A stretch of 64,000 nucleotides of DNA, from the NCBI GenBank assembly GCA_038326165.1, contig JBBQJT010000004.1, positions 34,221 to 98,220 of the forward strand, read 5' to 3'. The notes beneath the pieces are model-generated. The model was not told the DNA's origin. It saw only the letters and a program-made list of their open reading frames with translations, and ran no database searches. Shown one piece after another: positions 37,109 to 45,597 of this stretch (positions within the stretch are counted from its first letter, which is position 1; every line of letters begins with the position of its first letter). This DNA comes from JAEUUM01 sp038326165 (GTDB taxonomy: Bacteria; Bacteroidota; Bacteroidia; Chitinophagales; Saprospiraceae). The position numbers and the translations under genes were made by a program.

Positions 37109-38371
37109 ATGCCTGAAATATTTCATGCCAGACAATCCTGGTTGAACACAGATAAAAATTCAGATTTTAGTATTTACAATATTCCCTTTGGGATAGCCAA
37201 AATTAAAGATCATTTTGAGGCCGTAAGTGCTATAGGTGATCAAGTCATTCGTATTAAATCATTGCATCAATTGAATTGCTTAGAAGGACTGCAACTACCA
37301 ATAGATGCGTTGACCAACAGATACCTCAATGATTTTATCGCTTTGGGAAAATCAACAACATCCGCAGTTCGCAACAGAATTCAAATGATATTCGACATTG
37401 CGGATTCCTATAATATTGCTTCCAAGTCAGCGCAATTTCTTATTCCAATAACCGAGGTTGAAATGATGTTACCAATTCAAATTGGTGATTATACGGACTT
37501 TTATTCCAGCAGAGAACATGCCACCAATGTGGGCACAATGTTCAGAGATCCAGCAAATGCACTTTTACCAAACTGGCTGCATCTACCTGTTGGTTACCAT
37601 GGCCGGAGCTCTTCAATAATACCTTCTGGAATTCCTTTTAAAAGACCAAAGGGACAGCAAATGCCTGTTGAAGGTCAGCCTCCTGTATTTGGACCAACCA
37701 AGCAACTCGATTTTGAACTTGAGATGGGTTTTGTAATTGGAAAAGGAAATAATATGGGTGATCAAATAGCTATTGATGATGCTGAATCACACATATTCGG
37801 CTTGATGTTATTTAATGACTGGAGCGCTCGAGATCTGCAAAAATGGGAATATGTACCTCTAGGACCTTTCCTAGCCAAAAACTTTGCTTCAACAATATCT
37901 CCTTGGATTGTCAGCTTGGAAGCCCTGAACGCTTTTAAAGTTCAAGGGCCTGAACCAACTGTTGCACTTCTGCCCTACTTGCAGCAAACTGAGGCTAATA
38001 ATTACAATATTGAACTCGAAGTTTATATTCAACCAGAATCACAAGCACCTCATAAAATCTGTCATTCAAATACAAAATTTTTGTACTGGAGCATGGCACA
38101 ACAATTGGCACATCACACAGTCAATGGATGCAATATGAGAGTGGGAGACCTGTGTGCAAGTGGCACAATCAGTGGGCCTAGCCCTGATAGTTATGGAAGC
38201 ATGTTAGAAATTGCTTGGAAAGGCACTAAGCCTGTTGCATTGCCAGACGGGACCACACGAAATTTTATTGCTGACGGTGATACAGTAATTATGAAAGCAT
38301 GGGCTGAATCTCCTGATGGACATAAAATTGGATTTGGTGATTGTTCTGCTAAAATCCTCCCTTCCAATTGA
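37109..38371 (+). CDS. fahA: fumarylacetoacetase
   Basis: 420-residue fumarylacetoacetate hydrolase, the last step of tyrosine/homogentisate breakdown to fumarate and acetoacetate. Key segments: D-Y-T-D-F-Y-S-S-R-E-H-A-T-N-V-G (metal ligand Asp and catalytic His), F-E-L-E-M-G-F-V-I-G (metal Glu residues), N-D-W-S-A-R-D-L-Q-K-W-E-Y (metal Asp, substrate contacts) and a C-terminal S-G-T-I-S-G-P. The length equals eukaryote-type enzymes (about 419). The ATG at 37109 is used; the upstream in-frame ATG lies inside metF. Its other pathway genes (hmgA, hppD) are not in the window. Confidence 0.95.
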   Translation: MPEIFHARQSWLNTDKNSDFSIYNIPFGIAKIKDHFEAVSAIGDQVIRIKSLHQLNCLEGLQLPIDALTNRYLNDFIALGKSTTSAVRNRIQMIFDIADSYNIASKSAQFLIPITEVEMMLPIQIGDYTDFYSSREHATNVGTMFRDPANALLPNWLHLPVGYHGRSSSIIPSGIPFKRPKGQQMPVEGQPPVFGPTKQLDFELEMGFVIGKGNNMGDQIAIDDAESHIFGLMLFNDWSARDLQKWEYVPLGPFLAKNFASTISPWIVSLEALNAFKVQGPEPTVALLPYLQQTEANNYNIELEVYIQPESQAPHKICHSNTKFLYWSMAQQLAHHTVNGCNMRVGDLCASGTISGPSPDSYGSMLEIAWKGTKPVALPDGTTRNFIADGDTVIMKAWAESPDGHKIGFGDCSAKILPSN

Positions 38372-39840
38372 TCCACTCCATAAAATATGGAATTTTTTGT
38401 TCGCTTTTGATCTTTTACACAACAGCAAAAAGTCAAAATCCCATTGCTGATGCAGTCATGAAAATGGCTACTGATGAAGATTTGCGTTATGGAAGTTTGA
38501 GTATTTGTATTTTGGATGCAGACAAAGACAGCATCATTGGTTCGTACCAACCATACACAAGTTTGGTGCCCGCATCAACCATGAAAGTGTTGACAACTTA
38601 TGCCGCACTTGTGACCTTAGGTCCTGATGCAAATTTTCAAACACAATTAGAATTAACAGGAACTATTGCTGATTCAATTCTGAATGGAAACATCATCATA
38701 AAAGGAGGAGGAGATCCTACCTTAGGATCACAGCGATCTGAGGGAGCATTGAATACAAATGATTTAGTTAAATTATTTGTCTCAAAAATAAAAGCTTTGG
38801 GAATTAAGGGAATCAATGGTGGATTGATCTATGATGACACTTATTTTAAAGGGAACCCTATCCCCTCAACCTGGCAATGGGACGACATAGGCAATTATTA
38901 TGGGGCAGGGATACATGGTTTGAGCTTTCATGACAATGAATACACACTCTACTTCAAACAATCCATTAGAATTGGAGATAGTCCATCAATTTTAAAATCA
39001 TATCCTCCACAAAGAAATTGGAAAATAATAAACAAAGTAATTACAGCTGGTTCAGGCACCGGAGATAACTCCATTATATTTGGAGATCCAGAGTCAGATA
39101 TTCAAAAAGTAATCGGGACAATCCCTGCTGGAAATAGTTCCTTTACGGTAAGAGGATCCATGAACAATCCTGGTTTAGCTCTGGCAGATATGATGATGCA
39201 GCAAATTGTTGACAGTGCCTTTTTTATAACGAATCAGCCTTTAGATTTTACTACTTGGAAAAATTCAGAATCCATACCTTCCATTTCAAAAATATTTTAT
39301 ACCCACAATTCAATTCCTACAAGATCAATTATAAAAGAAACCAATCATAGAAGTGTCAATCTTTATGCTGAAACTTTAATGAGGCACACTGCCAAAGCAT
39401 TAAATAATGAAGCAGGTCCTGATCAAGCGGGAAAATTACTCCGTGATTTTTGGAAAGACAAAGGACTAGATGTTAACGGACTATGGATCGAGGATGCGTC
39501 TGGATTATCTCCACGCAACGGAGTCTCGTCAAGTTGTTTTGCCAAAGCGTTAGGAATAGCATTCAAAGACCGAGTAAATTTTGAAACTTTTTATGCTTCT
39601 TTGCCCGAAGCAGGATCTGAGGGCACAGTTAGAGGGCTTTTGGACAAGTCCGATGCTTCTGGAGCAGTGCATGCCAAAAGTGGCAGTATGCGTAGAATAA
39701 AAAGCTACGTTGGTTATATGCGATCTTCTAAGGGGAAATGGTACACATTTGCTGTGGTAGCCAATAATTTTACTTGCAGTGGAAGTGAAATAAAAAGAAA
39801 AACAAGTGAGTTGTTATTGACACTTTGGAAAAATGGTTGA
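38368..39840 (+). CDS. dacB: D-alanyl-D-alanine carboxypeptidase/endopeptidase (PBP4, S13)
   Basis: 490-residue exported penicillin-binding protein of the S13 family, trimming peptidoglycan stem peptides or cross-links. Active-site motifs: S-x-x-K as S-T-M-K (70-73), S-x-N as S-V-N near 329, and K-S-G at 437-439 in place of KTG. The signal peptide is about 1-22. The start is a TTG that shares 4 bases with the fahA stop (TTGA); it is the only start that yields the whole signal peptide, so a coupled TTG start is likely. It is the last gene of metF-fahA-dacB. Confidence 0.92.
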   Translation: MIHSIKYGIFCSLLIFYTTAKSQNPIADAVMKMATDEDLRYGSLSICILDADKDSIIGSYQPYTSLVPASTMKVLTTYAALVTLGPDANFQTQLELTGTIADSILNGNIIIKGGGDPTLGSQRSEGALNTNDLVKLFVSKIKALGIKGINGGLIYDDTYFKGNPIPSTWQWDDIGNYYGAGIHGLSFHDNEYTLYFKQSIRIGDSPSILKSYPPQRNWKIINKVITAGSGTGDNSIIFGDPESDIQKVIGTIPAGNSSFTVRGSMNNPGLALADMMMQQIVDSAFFITNQPLDFTTWKNSESIPSISKIFYTHNSIPTRSIIKETNHRSVNLYAETLMRHTAKALNNEAGPDQAGKLLRDFWKDKGLDVNGLWIEDASGLSPRNGVSSSCFAKALGIAFKDRVNFETFYASLPEAGSEGTVRGLLDKSDASGAVHAKSGSMRRIKSYVGYMRSSKGKWYTFAVVANNFTCSGSEIKRKTSELLLTLWKNG

Positions 39841-39850
39841 TTGAGAATTC

Positions 39851-39858
39851 TATCTTTG
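39851..39858 (+). promoter_or_regulatory. Bacteroidota -7 promoter box for the methyltransferase lipoprotein gene
   Basis: TATCTTTG, exact match, 4 bases before the ATG at 39863; TTTG at 39824-39827 is 23 bases upstream, slightly long for a -33 element. Confidence 0.6.
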
Positions 39859-39862
39859 TATT

Positions 39863-40537
39863 ATGAAAATAATGGTACAGTATTTTTTATTCTTTTGGGT
39901 GCTAGGATTCATGCTGTCATGTCAAGGCCCCCAAACAGAACGAACCAAAATAATTTATAACATGCCCGCACCTGAGCCTTTGGTTCAAGACAGCGATTAT
40001 GTGCAACCAGAAAGAGATATTTGGCAGAATCCGCAACTTATTATTGATCGACTTGGTGACTTAAGGGGAAAGACTGTTGCCGATTTAGGGGCAGGAACAG
40101 GATACTTTTCTTTCAAATTAATTGAGAATGCTGAAAAGGTAATAGCCATTGATATTGACGAGCGGTTTATCAATTTTATCAACAATAAGCTTCGAAACTT
40201 GCCTAAAGATATACAGTTGCGTTTTGAAGCAAGATTGGGAGAAGCGAACAATCCACATTTGGGCAAAGAAGAAGTTGATGCCATCCTCGTTGTAAATACC
40301 TATATCTACATTCGAAACAGAATATCTTATTTCACAAAGTTGAAACAGTCCATTAAACCCAACGGGAAAATTGCAGTCGTAGATTTTAAGGAATTGCAAA
40401 TGCCAGTTGGTCCTGCTAAGCAAATCAAGGTCCCCGGATACATAGTAGTTGAGGAGTTGAAGAAGGCAGGCTATAAAAATATCGTTCTTGATAATTCAAG
40501 CCTAGATTATCAATACATTATAATTGCTGAAAAATAG
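39863..40537 (+). CDS. lipoprotein with SAM-dependent methyltransferase domain
   Basis: 224-residue protein. An N-terminal lipoprotein signal (hydrophobic 4-17, then M-L-S-C with Cys at 20) is followed by a class I methyltransferase fold: motif I V-A-D-L-G-A-G-T-G-Y near residue 72, an acidic strand end V-I-A-I-D-I-D (about 92-98), V-D-A-I-L-V-V-N and a late V-V-D-F-K. A SAM enzyme outside the cytoplasm is puzzling because SAM is cytosolic; either it is retained facing inward or it acts differently. It has its own promoter box and is followed by 112 bases containing a long palindrome. Substrate unknown. Confidence 0.85.
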   Translation: MKIMVQYFLFFWVLGFMLSCQGPQTERTKIIYNMPAPEPLVQDSDYVQPERDIWQNPQLIIDRLGDLRGKTVADLGAGTGYFSFKLIENAEKVIAIDIDERFINFINNKLRNLPKDIQLRFEARLGEANNPHLGKEEVDAILVVNTYIYIRNRISYFTKLKQSIKPNGKIAVVDFKELQMPVGPAKQIKVPGYIVVEELKKAGYKNIVLDNSSLDYQYIIIAEK

Positions 40538-40575
40538 TCCATTAAATCAATCGATTGGTAGATTTAACCTGACAT

Positions 40576-40605
40576 TAACATGACAAAACTGGTTTTGTAA
40601 TGTTA
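40576..40605. promoter_or_regulatory. 30-bp near-perfect palindrome upstream of the GLPGLI gene
   Basis: Arms of 14 bases (40576-40589, TAACATGACAAAAC; 40592-40605) match at 13 of 14 positions around a 2-base centre. It starts 38 bases after the methyltransferase stop and ends 45 bases before the GLPGLI ATG. There is no T run on either side, so it is more likely an operator or RNA structure than an intrinsic terminator. Confidence 0.55.
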
Positions 40606-40649
40606 TGTAACCAAAATTGTAAGACCTTCGCTGTCCTTAAATATCACAC

Positions 40650-41366
40650 ATGATTAGATTTTATATCTTGGGAATATTATTGTCGATAACTACAATACTC
40701 TCCGCACAAGAATTAACAATTAACTACGAAATATTGCGTCAGGTTCCTGCAGGAAATTTCAGAAATACTGACGATCAGCAATCTGAAAGTGGGAATGGTT
40801 TGCAAACTATTGCGGATGATAGGGATGTTTTCTTCAAAGACAGTTTGGTTACTTATGAAAAATTAGGAGCGAAGGCAAGGTTGATGAGAAGGCCTGAAAT
40901 AACAGGTAAAAATTTTAAGCCTCCTTTTGAAGAGCTGGTAATCTATAATATCAACACAAGAACTGAAACCAATTATGTTACCATGCATGGGGATGACGGA
41001 GATATTTATTATAGGACAGAAGAAAAATCCAGTCCCGAAACGGATTGGAAATGGAGTGATAAAACTAAGAAATTCATGGGTCTGTCTTGCACCAAAGCAA
41101 CTGTAACAACTCCTAAAGATACCTATACTGTGTGGGTAGCCAAAGACAGCCCATTTAATTTTTCACCAATTTTAGCACTAACACCTGATAAAGGACTTGT
41201 CGTTAAAATTGAAGGAACTAATATTGCTTTTTCAGCTATAAAAATGGATCCTGTTATTCCAGCAAACATTCAATTTAGTTCAGTCAATCAAGGAACTTTG
41301 ATTACTCAAGAAGAATTAATGAGCGCTCGTAAAACAGCATTTAGAAACTTTAATCCAGGTAAATAG
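40650..41366 (+). CDS. GLPGLI-family exported protein
   Basis: 238-residue secreted protein with a signal peptide (about 1-19, ending L-S-A-Q). Size, the internal Y-x-x-W-x-x-D-x-x-K-x-F-M-G-L-S-C-x-K-A stretch and its position directly before an outer membrane receptor fit the Bacteroidota GLPGLI family. The name-giving G-L-P-G-L-I motif is replaced by an F-S-P-I-L-A-L segment, so it is a divergent member. GLPGLI proteins are of unknown function and generally sit beside a TonB-dependent receptor-like barrel, as here (32-base gap to the next gene). Confidence 0.75.
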   Translation: MIRFYILGILLSITTILSAQELTINYEILRQVPAGNFRNTDDQQSESGNGLQTIADDRDVFFKDSLVTYEKLGAKARLMRRPEITGKNFKPPFEELVIYNINTRTETNYVTMHGDDGDIYYRTEEKSSPETDWKWSDKTKKFMGLSCTKATVTTPKDTYTVWVAKDSPFNFSPILALTPDKGLVVKIEGTNIAFSAIKMDPVIPANIQFSSVNQGTLITQEELMSARKTAFRNFNPGK

Positions 41367-41398
41367 TTCTACCTGTCTACTTTATAGAAAATAATTTC

Positions 41399-44203
41399 AT
41401 GTATAAAATAGTGTTGAGCTTTTTGCTCCTTTGGTCTTCTTTAGTTTTTGGTCAAAAAACCACCGTTATAAAAGATTCTGATACTGGTGAATCATTATCG
41501 TACACAAACGTTGTACTATTGTCAGTTCCTGATTCCAGCTTTATTAAAGGAATTCAAGCAAATCAAAGTGGAACAATAACCTGGAAACAATTGCCAGCTT
41601 TTCCTTTCCTGATAAAAATTAGTTTCCTTGGATACGAAGACTATTGGGCAAAAATTGATGAGGAAGATCAAATTCCCAAGGTATTTACACTTAAAAAAAG
41701 AGCACTAAAACTAAATGATATTGAAATTTTGGGCGACAAATCAGCTATTTCATTAAAGAAAGATACACTAGAATTCAATGGATCTTCATTCAATGTTCCA
41801 CCAAATGCGATGGCTGAAGAATTGCTAAAAAAATTACCCGGTGTTCAAGTTGGGGCTGATGGAACAGTTAAAGCTCAAGGTGAAAATGTTACCAGAATTA
41901 CAATTGATGGGAAGCCATTTTTTGGGGATGATCCCAAATTGGCCACAAAAAACATACCAGCTGATGCAATCGATAAAGTTCAAATATTTGACAGAAAATC
42001 AGACCAAGCAACTTTTTCAGGATTTGATGATGGCAATACGGAAAAATCAATCAATTTTCAACTCAAACCCGGACACAAAAAGGGCAAGTTTGGTAGGGTT
42101 GAAGCTGGGTACGGCACAAATGAAAGACATGCCTCTTCTTTCACCTACTTCGATTTTCGGGGACCACAACAAATAGCTGTCCTCGGTTCTTTAAATAACA
42201 TAAACCAGTCAGGATTTTCATCAGAGGACGCAATGCAATTTGTCAATAGCAGCGGTGGTGGCCAAGGAGGCGGAGGTATGAGATCAATGATGAACGGCGG
42301 CGGCGGTGGCTCCAGTTTTTTTGGTGGGGACGCTTTTAGTCTCTTAAGTGGACAAAATACAGGGATCAACACTACTGGTAATACAGGAATTAATTACCGT
42401 GACAGTTGGGGAAAGAAGTTGGAAGTGGTAGGTTCTTACCTGCTTGGATACAGTGATGCATACAATGTAAATGATGTGGCACGTGAATCCATCCTACCCA
42501 ATAATGTGTTTAATTCTCTCCGAAATTCAACAACAGACAATACAGCACTTACACACAGAGTAAATACAAGTTTTGACTACAAAATAAATGGGCGCAGTTC
42601 ATTAAAAATAGAGCCAACCCTAAGTTTTACCGAAAATGACAACTCAAGTTTGAGCTTGACAACAACCTCAAGAGGTGACGCTATGGTATCCAATAAAGGT
42701 TTTGCAAGGGCATTATCTAATACCGACAATTGGCGCTTCAGATCCAATATTTTGTTCAGACACAAGTTTGCAGCAGAAGGCCGAACTTTGAGTGTTAATG
42801 CCAATCCAAGGTTATCTGGCTCAAACGGAACAGAATCGAATCAATCTACTTTTAGTCTTATACCCAATGATCAAACTGCTACAATAGTGGATTCAATCGA
42901 CCAACGTATCAGCAATGTATCGGACGGCAATGGGTGGAGTGCTAATGTCAGCTATACAGAACCTTTATCCAAAAAATTCAACCTAGAAAGCGCATATAAT
43001 TATAGTACAGACGAAAGTGTCAGAACACGTGATGCATTTGATTTTAATGCAATCACAGGTGAATTTGACACGCCCAATACGGAATTGACAAATGCCTTTG
43101 AAAATGTCTATGGAACCCACAGGATATCAGAAAACTTGCAATTCAAAAAGCTGAAATATACCATTACACTAAATAACACATTCCAAATTGCTTCCCTGAA
43201 TAGTACTTCAAGGACTGACGGAAGTTCCTTCAAAAGAGATTTCTACAACTATCTTCCTGGATTTTTGGCACAAATCACACTGCCAAAAGGTAAAACCATG
43301 AGAATTAATTACCGGACAAGCACCCGTCAACCTGATATTTCTGATATTCAACCTGTTCCCGATTTATCTGATCCCTTGCGTATTCGTGTAGGAAATCCAA
43401 ACTTAGGTCAAGAATTTACACACAACCTGAGTTCTAATTTGAGAGCATTTGATATGGGAAAGAATAGATTTTTCATGATCAATGCAAGAGGTGAATACAA
43501 TCAAAATAGAATAGTAAACAGCACTGAAATCAACTCATTCGGAATTGAGGAGACAAAGAAAGTCAATGCCAACGGAGTATGGAATGCAAATGTATTTGGC
43601 ACAATTGGTTTTCCCTTTCGTAAATTCAATATCAATACCAACGTTTGGTCAAATTACAGAAGAGATATCAGTTTTATCAATGGTGCTGAAAATAAAGGTG
43701 ACGTAATCAGCTACAATATTGATTTAAGAGCAACTTGGCAAATAACAGAGAAGGCCGAATTGACTTTTGGTGGATCAGCAGGAACTACAAACACTTCATA
43801 TAGCTTACAAGAAGTGCTGAACAATCGAATCAACAATTTAAACGGTGAAATCAGTACTTTGATCAGATTACCTTGGAGATTCAGAATCAATTCAGAGCTA
43901 ACCATTTCACAGCGGACCGGTCTTGCTGATGGATTTAATAGAGTATTCACTTTATGGAATGGAGCCATCACCAGAACATTTTTGCCAAAGGATCGCCTTG
44001 AAGTAAGCTTAAGTGGATTTGATCTATTAAATCAAAACGATTACAACAACAGAACCACTACTTCCAGCGCCATTGAAGATACCAATGCGCTGACCATAAG
44101 AAACTACTTCATGTTGACCGGCAGGTATTTTCTCAACAAGCAGGAGACCAAAATGCCTCCAGGTATGAAGAATATGGGAAGAATGTTTAGAGGTGGCATG
44201 TAA
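41399..44203 (+). CDS. TonB-dependent receptor-like outer membrane barrel
   Basis: 934-residue outer membrane protein. Signal peptide about 1-18 (ending V-F-G-Q); CarboxypepD_reg-like domain (about 20-105); a plug-like region (about 110-215) with L-L-K-K-L-P-G-V-Q-V and I-T-I-D-G-K-P-F-F-G; then a large beta-barrel to the C-terminus. An unusual Gly/Met/Ser-rich insert (about 285-310) sits at the start of the barrel, and the C-terminal tail is Met/Gly/Arg rich. It pairs with the GLPGLI gene upstream. Ligand unknown; the Met-rich parts could bind metal, which is only a guess. Confidence 0.85.
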   Translation: MYKIVLSFLLLWSSLVFGQKTTVIKDSDTGESLSYTNVVLLSVPDSSFIKGIQANQSGTITWKQLPAFPFLIKISFLGYEDYWAKIDEEDQIPKVFTLKKRALKLNDIEILGDKSAISLKKDTLEFNGSSFNVPPNAMAEELLKKLPGVQVGADGTVKAQGENVTRITIDGKPFFGDDPKLATKNIPADAIDKVQIFDRKSDQATFSGFDDGNTEKSINFQLKPGHKKGKFGRVEAGYGTNERHASSFTYFDFRGPQQIAVLGSLNNINQSGFSSEDAMQFVNSSGGGQGGGGMRSMMNGGGGGSSFFGGDAFSLLSGQNTGINTTGNTGINYRDSWGKKLEVVGSYLLGYSDAYNVNDVARESILPNNVFNSLRNSTTDNTALTHRVNTSFDYKINGRSSLKIEPTLSFTENDNSSLSLTTTSRGDAMVSNKGFARALSNTDNWRFRSNILFRHKFAAEGRTLSVNANPRLSGSNGTESNQSTFSLIPNDQTATIVDSIDQRISNVSDGNGWSANVSYTEPLSKKFNLESAYNYSTDESVRTRDAFDFNAITGEFDTPNTELTNAFENVYGTHRISENLQFKKLKYTITLNNTFQIASLNSTSRTDGSSFKRDFYNYLPGFLAQITLPKGKTMRINYRTSTRQPDISDIQPVPDLSDPLRIRVGNPNLGQEFTHNLSSNLRAFDMGKNRFFMINARGEYNQNRIVNSTEINSFGIEETKKVNANGVWNANVFGTIGFPFRKFNINTNVWSNYRRDISFINGAENKGDVISYNIDLRATWQITEKAELTFGGSAGTTNTSYSLQEVLNNRINNLNGEISTLIRLPWRFRINSELTISQRTGLADGFNRVFTLWNGAITRTFLPKDRLEVSLSGFDLLNQNDYNNRTTTSSAIEDTNALTIRNYFMLTGRYFLNKQETKMPPGMKNMGRMFRGGM

Positions 44204-44218
44204 ACTCATCCAATTGGT

Positions 44219-45502
44219 TTATTTTACTTCAATCAAGAACTTGTTCTTCTTGCCATTTTCAACGAATAAGAACCTGCTATGAATAAGGGAATCATTGCTT
44301 ATTATTGTTGAAACTTCAGCAGTTTTTTGCTTGTTGATCGATAGTGCATTTCCTTGAATTGCGCGACGCACTTCACTCTTAGAAGCCAATACACTGGTAT
44401 GTCCTGACAACAATTCATCTATTGGTATTCCTTTTGCAAATACGTCTTGATTGACTTGAAATGATGGTATTTCCTTACCGACTGACTCCCATTCATTTGA
44501 ACTAATATCATCAAGAGCACTTTGATTTTGTCCAAACAGCAAATCTGTAACTTTCAACACAGATGCAAATTCTTCCTTAGAATGTACTCTGCTTGTGAGC
44601 TCTTCTCCCAATATTCTTTGCGACAAGCGCAGATGCGGTGATTTTTGGTGTTCAAGAGCCAAAGCCTGCAATTCTTCGCGTTCTTTTAATGAAAAAATAT
44701 TAGAATAATTGAGAACATCCTCATCAGCTGCATTGAGCCAGAACTGGTAAAACTGATAAGCGGAGGTCCGATTTTTATCCAACCATATATTGCCACTTTC
44801 ACTCTTCCCAAACTTGGTTCCATCACTTTTCTTAATCAATGGTGTCGTCAAACCAAAAGCTTGTCCACCATCCATTCTTCTGATCAACTCAGTCCCTGTT
44901 ACGATATTACCCCATTGATCAGAGCCACCCATCTGCAAATCAACACCTTTGTTTTTCCATAAGTAGTAAAAATCATAGCCTTGAACCAATTGGTAAGTGA
45001 ATTCTGTGAATGACATTCCGGTTTCCCCTTCTAGTCTACGTTTTACACTATCCTTAGCCATCATGTAGTTGACCGTTATATGTTTCCCAACATCTCTTAT
45101 AAATTCGAGAAAACCCATTTCACGAAACCAATCATGATTGTTTACTATGGTTGCACGGTTGGGAGCACAATCAAAATCCAAAAATTTTTCCAACTGTTTT
45201 TGTTGACATGCAAGGTTGTGTTGTATCACCTCTTCATCCAACAAATTCCGTTCTTCACTTTTGCCACTCGGATCGCCTACCATACCAGTTGCACCTCCTA
45301 CAAGCGCCATAGGTCTGTGACCGCAACGCTGATAATGAACCAATGTCATGATTTGAACCATGTTCCCAACACCCAACGAGTCAGCGGTGGGATCAAATCC
45401 AATATATGCTGTGGTAATTCCTTTAGCTAACTTCTCCTCCGTACCGGGCATGATATCTTGCAACATGCCTCTCCACTTAAGCTCTTCAATAAAATTTTTC
45501 AT
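44219..45502 (-). CDS. tyrS: tyrosyl-tRNA synthetase
   Basis: 427-residue class I synthetase charging tRNA-Tyr. Y-I-G-F-D-P-T-A-D-S-L-G-V-G-N (33-47) is the HIGH region with Gly in place of the first His; V-G-G-A-T-G-M-V-G-D-P-S-G-K and Q-L-V-Q-G-Y-D-F tyrosine-site segments; G-G-S-D-Q-W-G-N; K-F-G-K-S (230-234) is the KMSKS loop. A C-terminal S4 RNA-binding domain (about 355-420) is present. The ATG at 45500-45502 is used; a TACTTTTG box lies 21 bases upstream. The 8 codons further upstream are not typical. Confidence 0.95.
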   Translation of the reverse strand: MKNFIEELKWRGMLQDIMPGTEEKLAKGITTAYIGFDPTADSLGVGNMVQIMTLVHYQRCGHRPMALVGGATGMVGDPSGKSEERNLLDEEVIQHNLACQQKQLEKFLDFDCAPNRATIVNNHDWFREMGFLEFIRDVGKHITVNYMMAKDSVKRRLEGETGMSFTEFTYQLVQGYDFYYLWKNKGVDLQMGGSDQWGNIVTGTELIRRMDGGQAFGLTTPLIKKSDGTKFGKSESGNIWLDKNRTSAYQFYQFWLNAADEDVLNYSNIFSLKEREELQALALEHQKSPHLRLSQRILGEELTSRVHSKEEFASVLKVTDLLFGQNQSALDDISSNEWESVGKEIPSFQVNQDVFAKGIPIDELLSGHTSVLASKSEVRRAIQGNALSINKQKTAEVSTIISNDSLIHSRFLFVENGKKNKFLIEVK

Positions 45503-45523
45503 GAAAATTATCAGTTCTGGACA

Positions 45524-45531
45524 CAAAAGTA
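45524..45531 (-). promoter_or_regulatory. Bacteroidota -7 promoter box for tyrS
   Basis: TACTTTTG on the minus strand, exact TAnnTTTG match, 21 bases upstream of the tyrS ATG. Confidence 0.5.
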
Positions 45532-45597
45532 AGCGTTTTCAGCACATGAGGCATTTACTAATGCATGAAATTAAAGGCTTTGCCGTACTTTCGGGTT

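Noticed and set aside
42145..42372. Minus-strand proline-rich frame inside the receptor gene
   Set aside because: It is the antisense of the Gly-rich insert (GGC/GGT runs read as proline) and not a gene.
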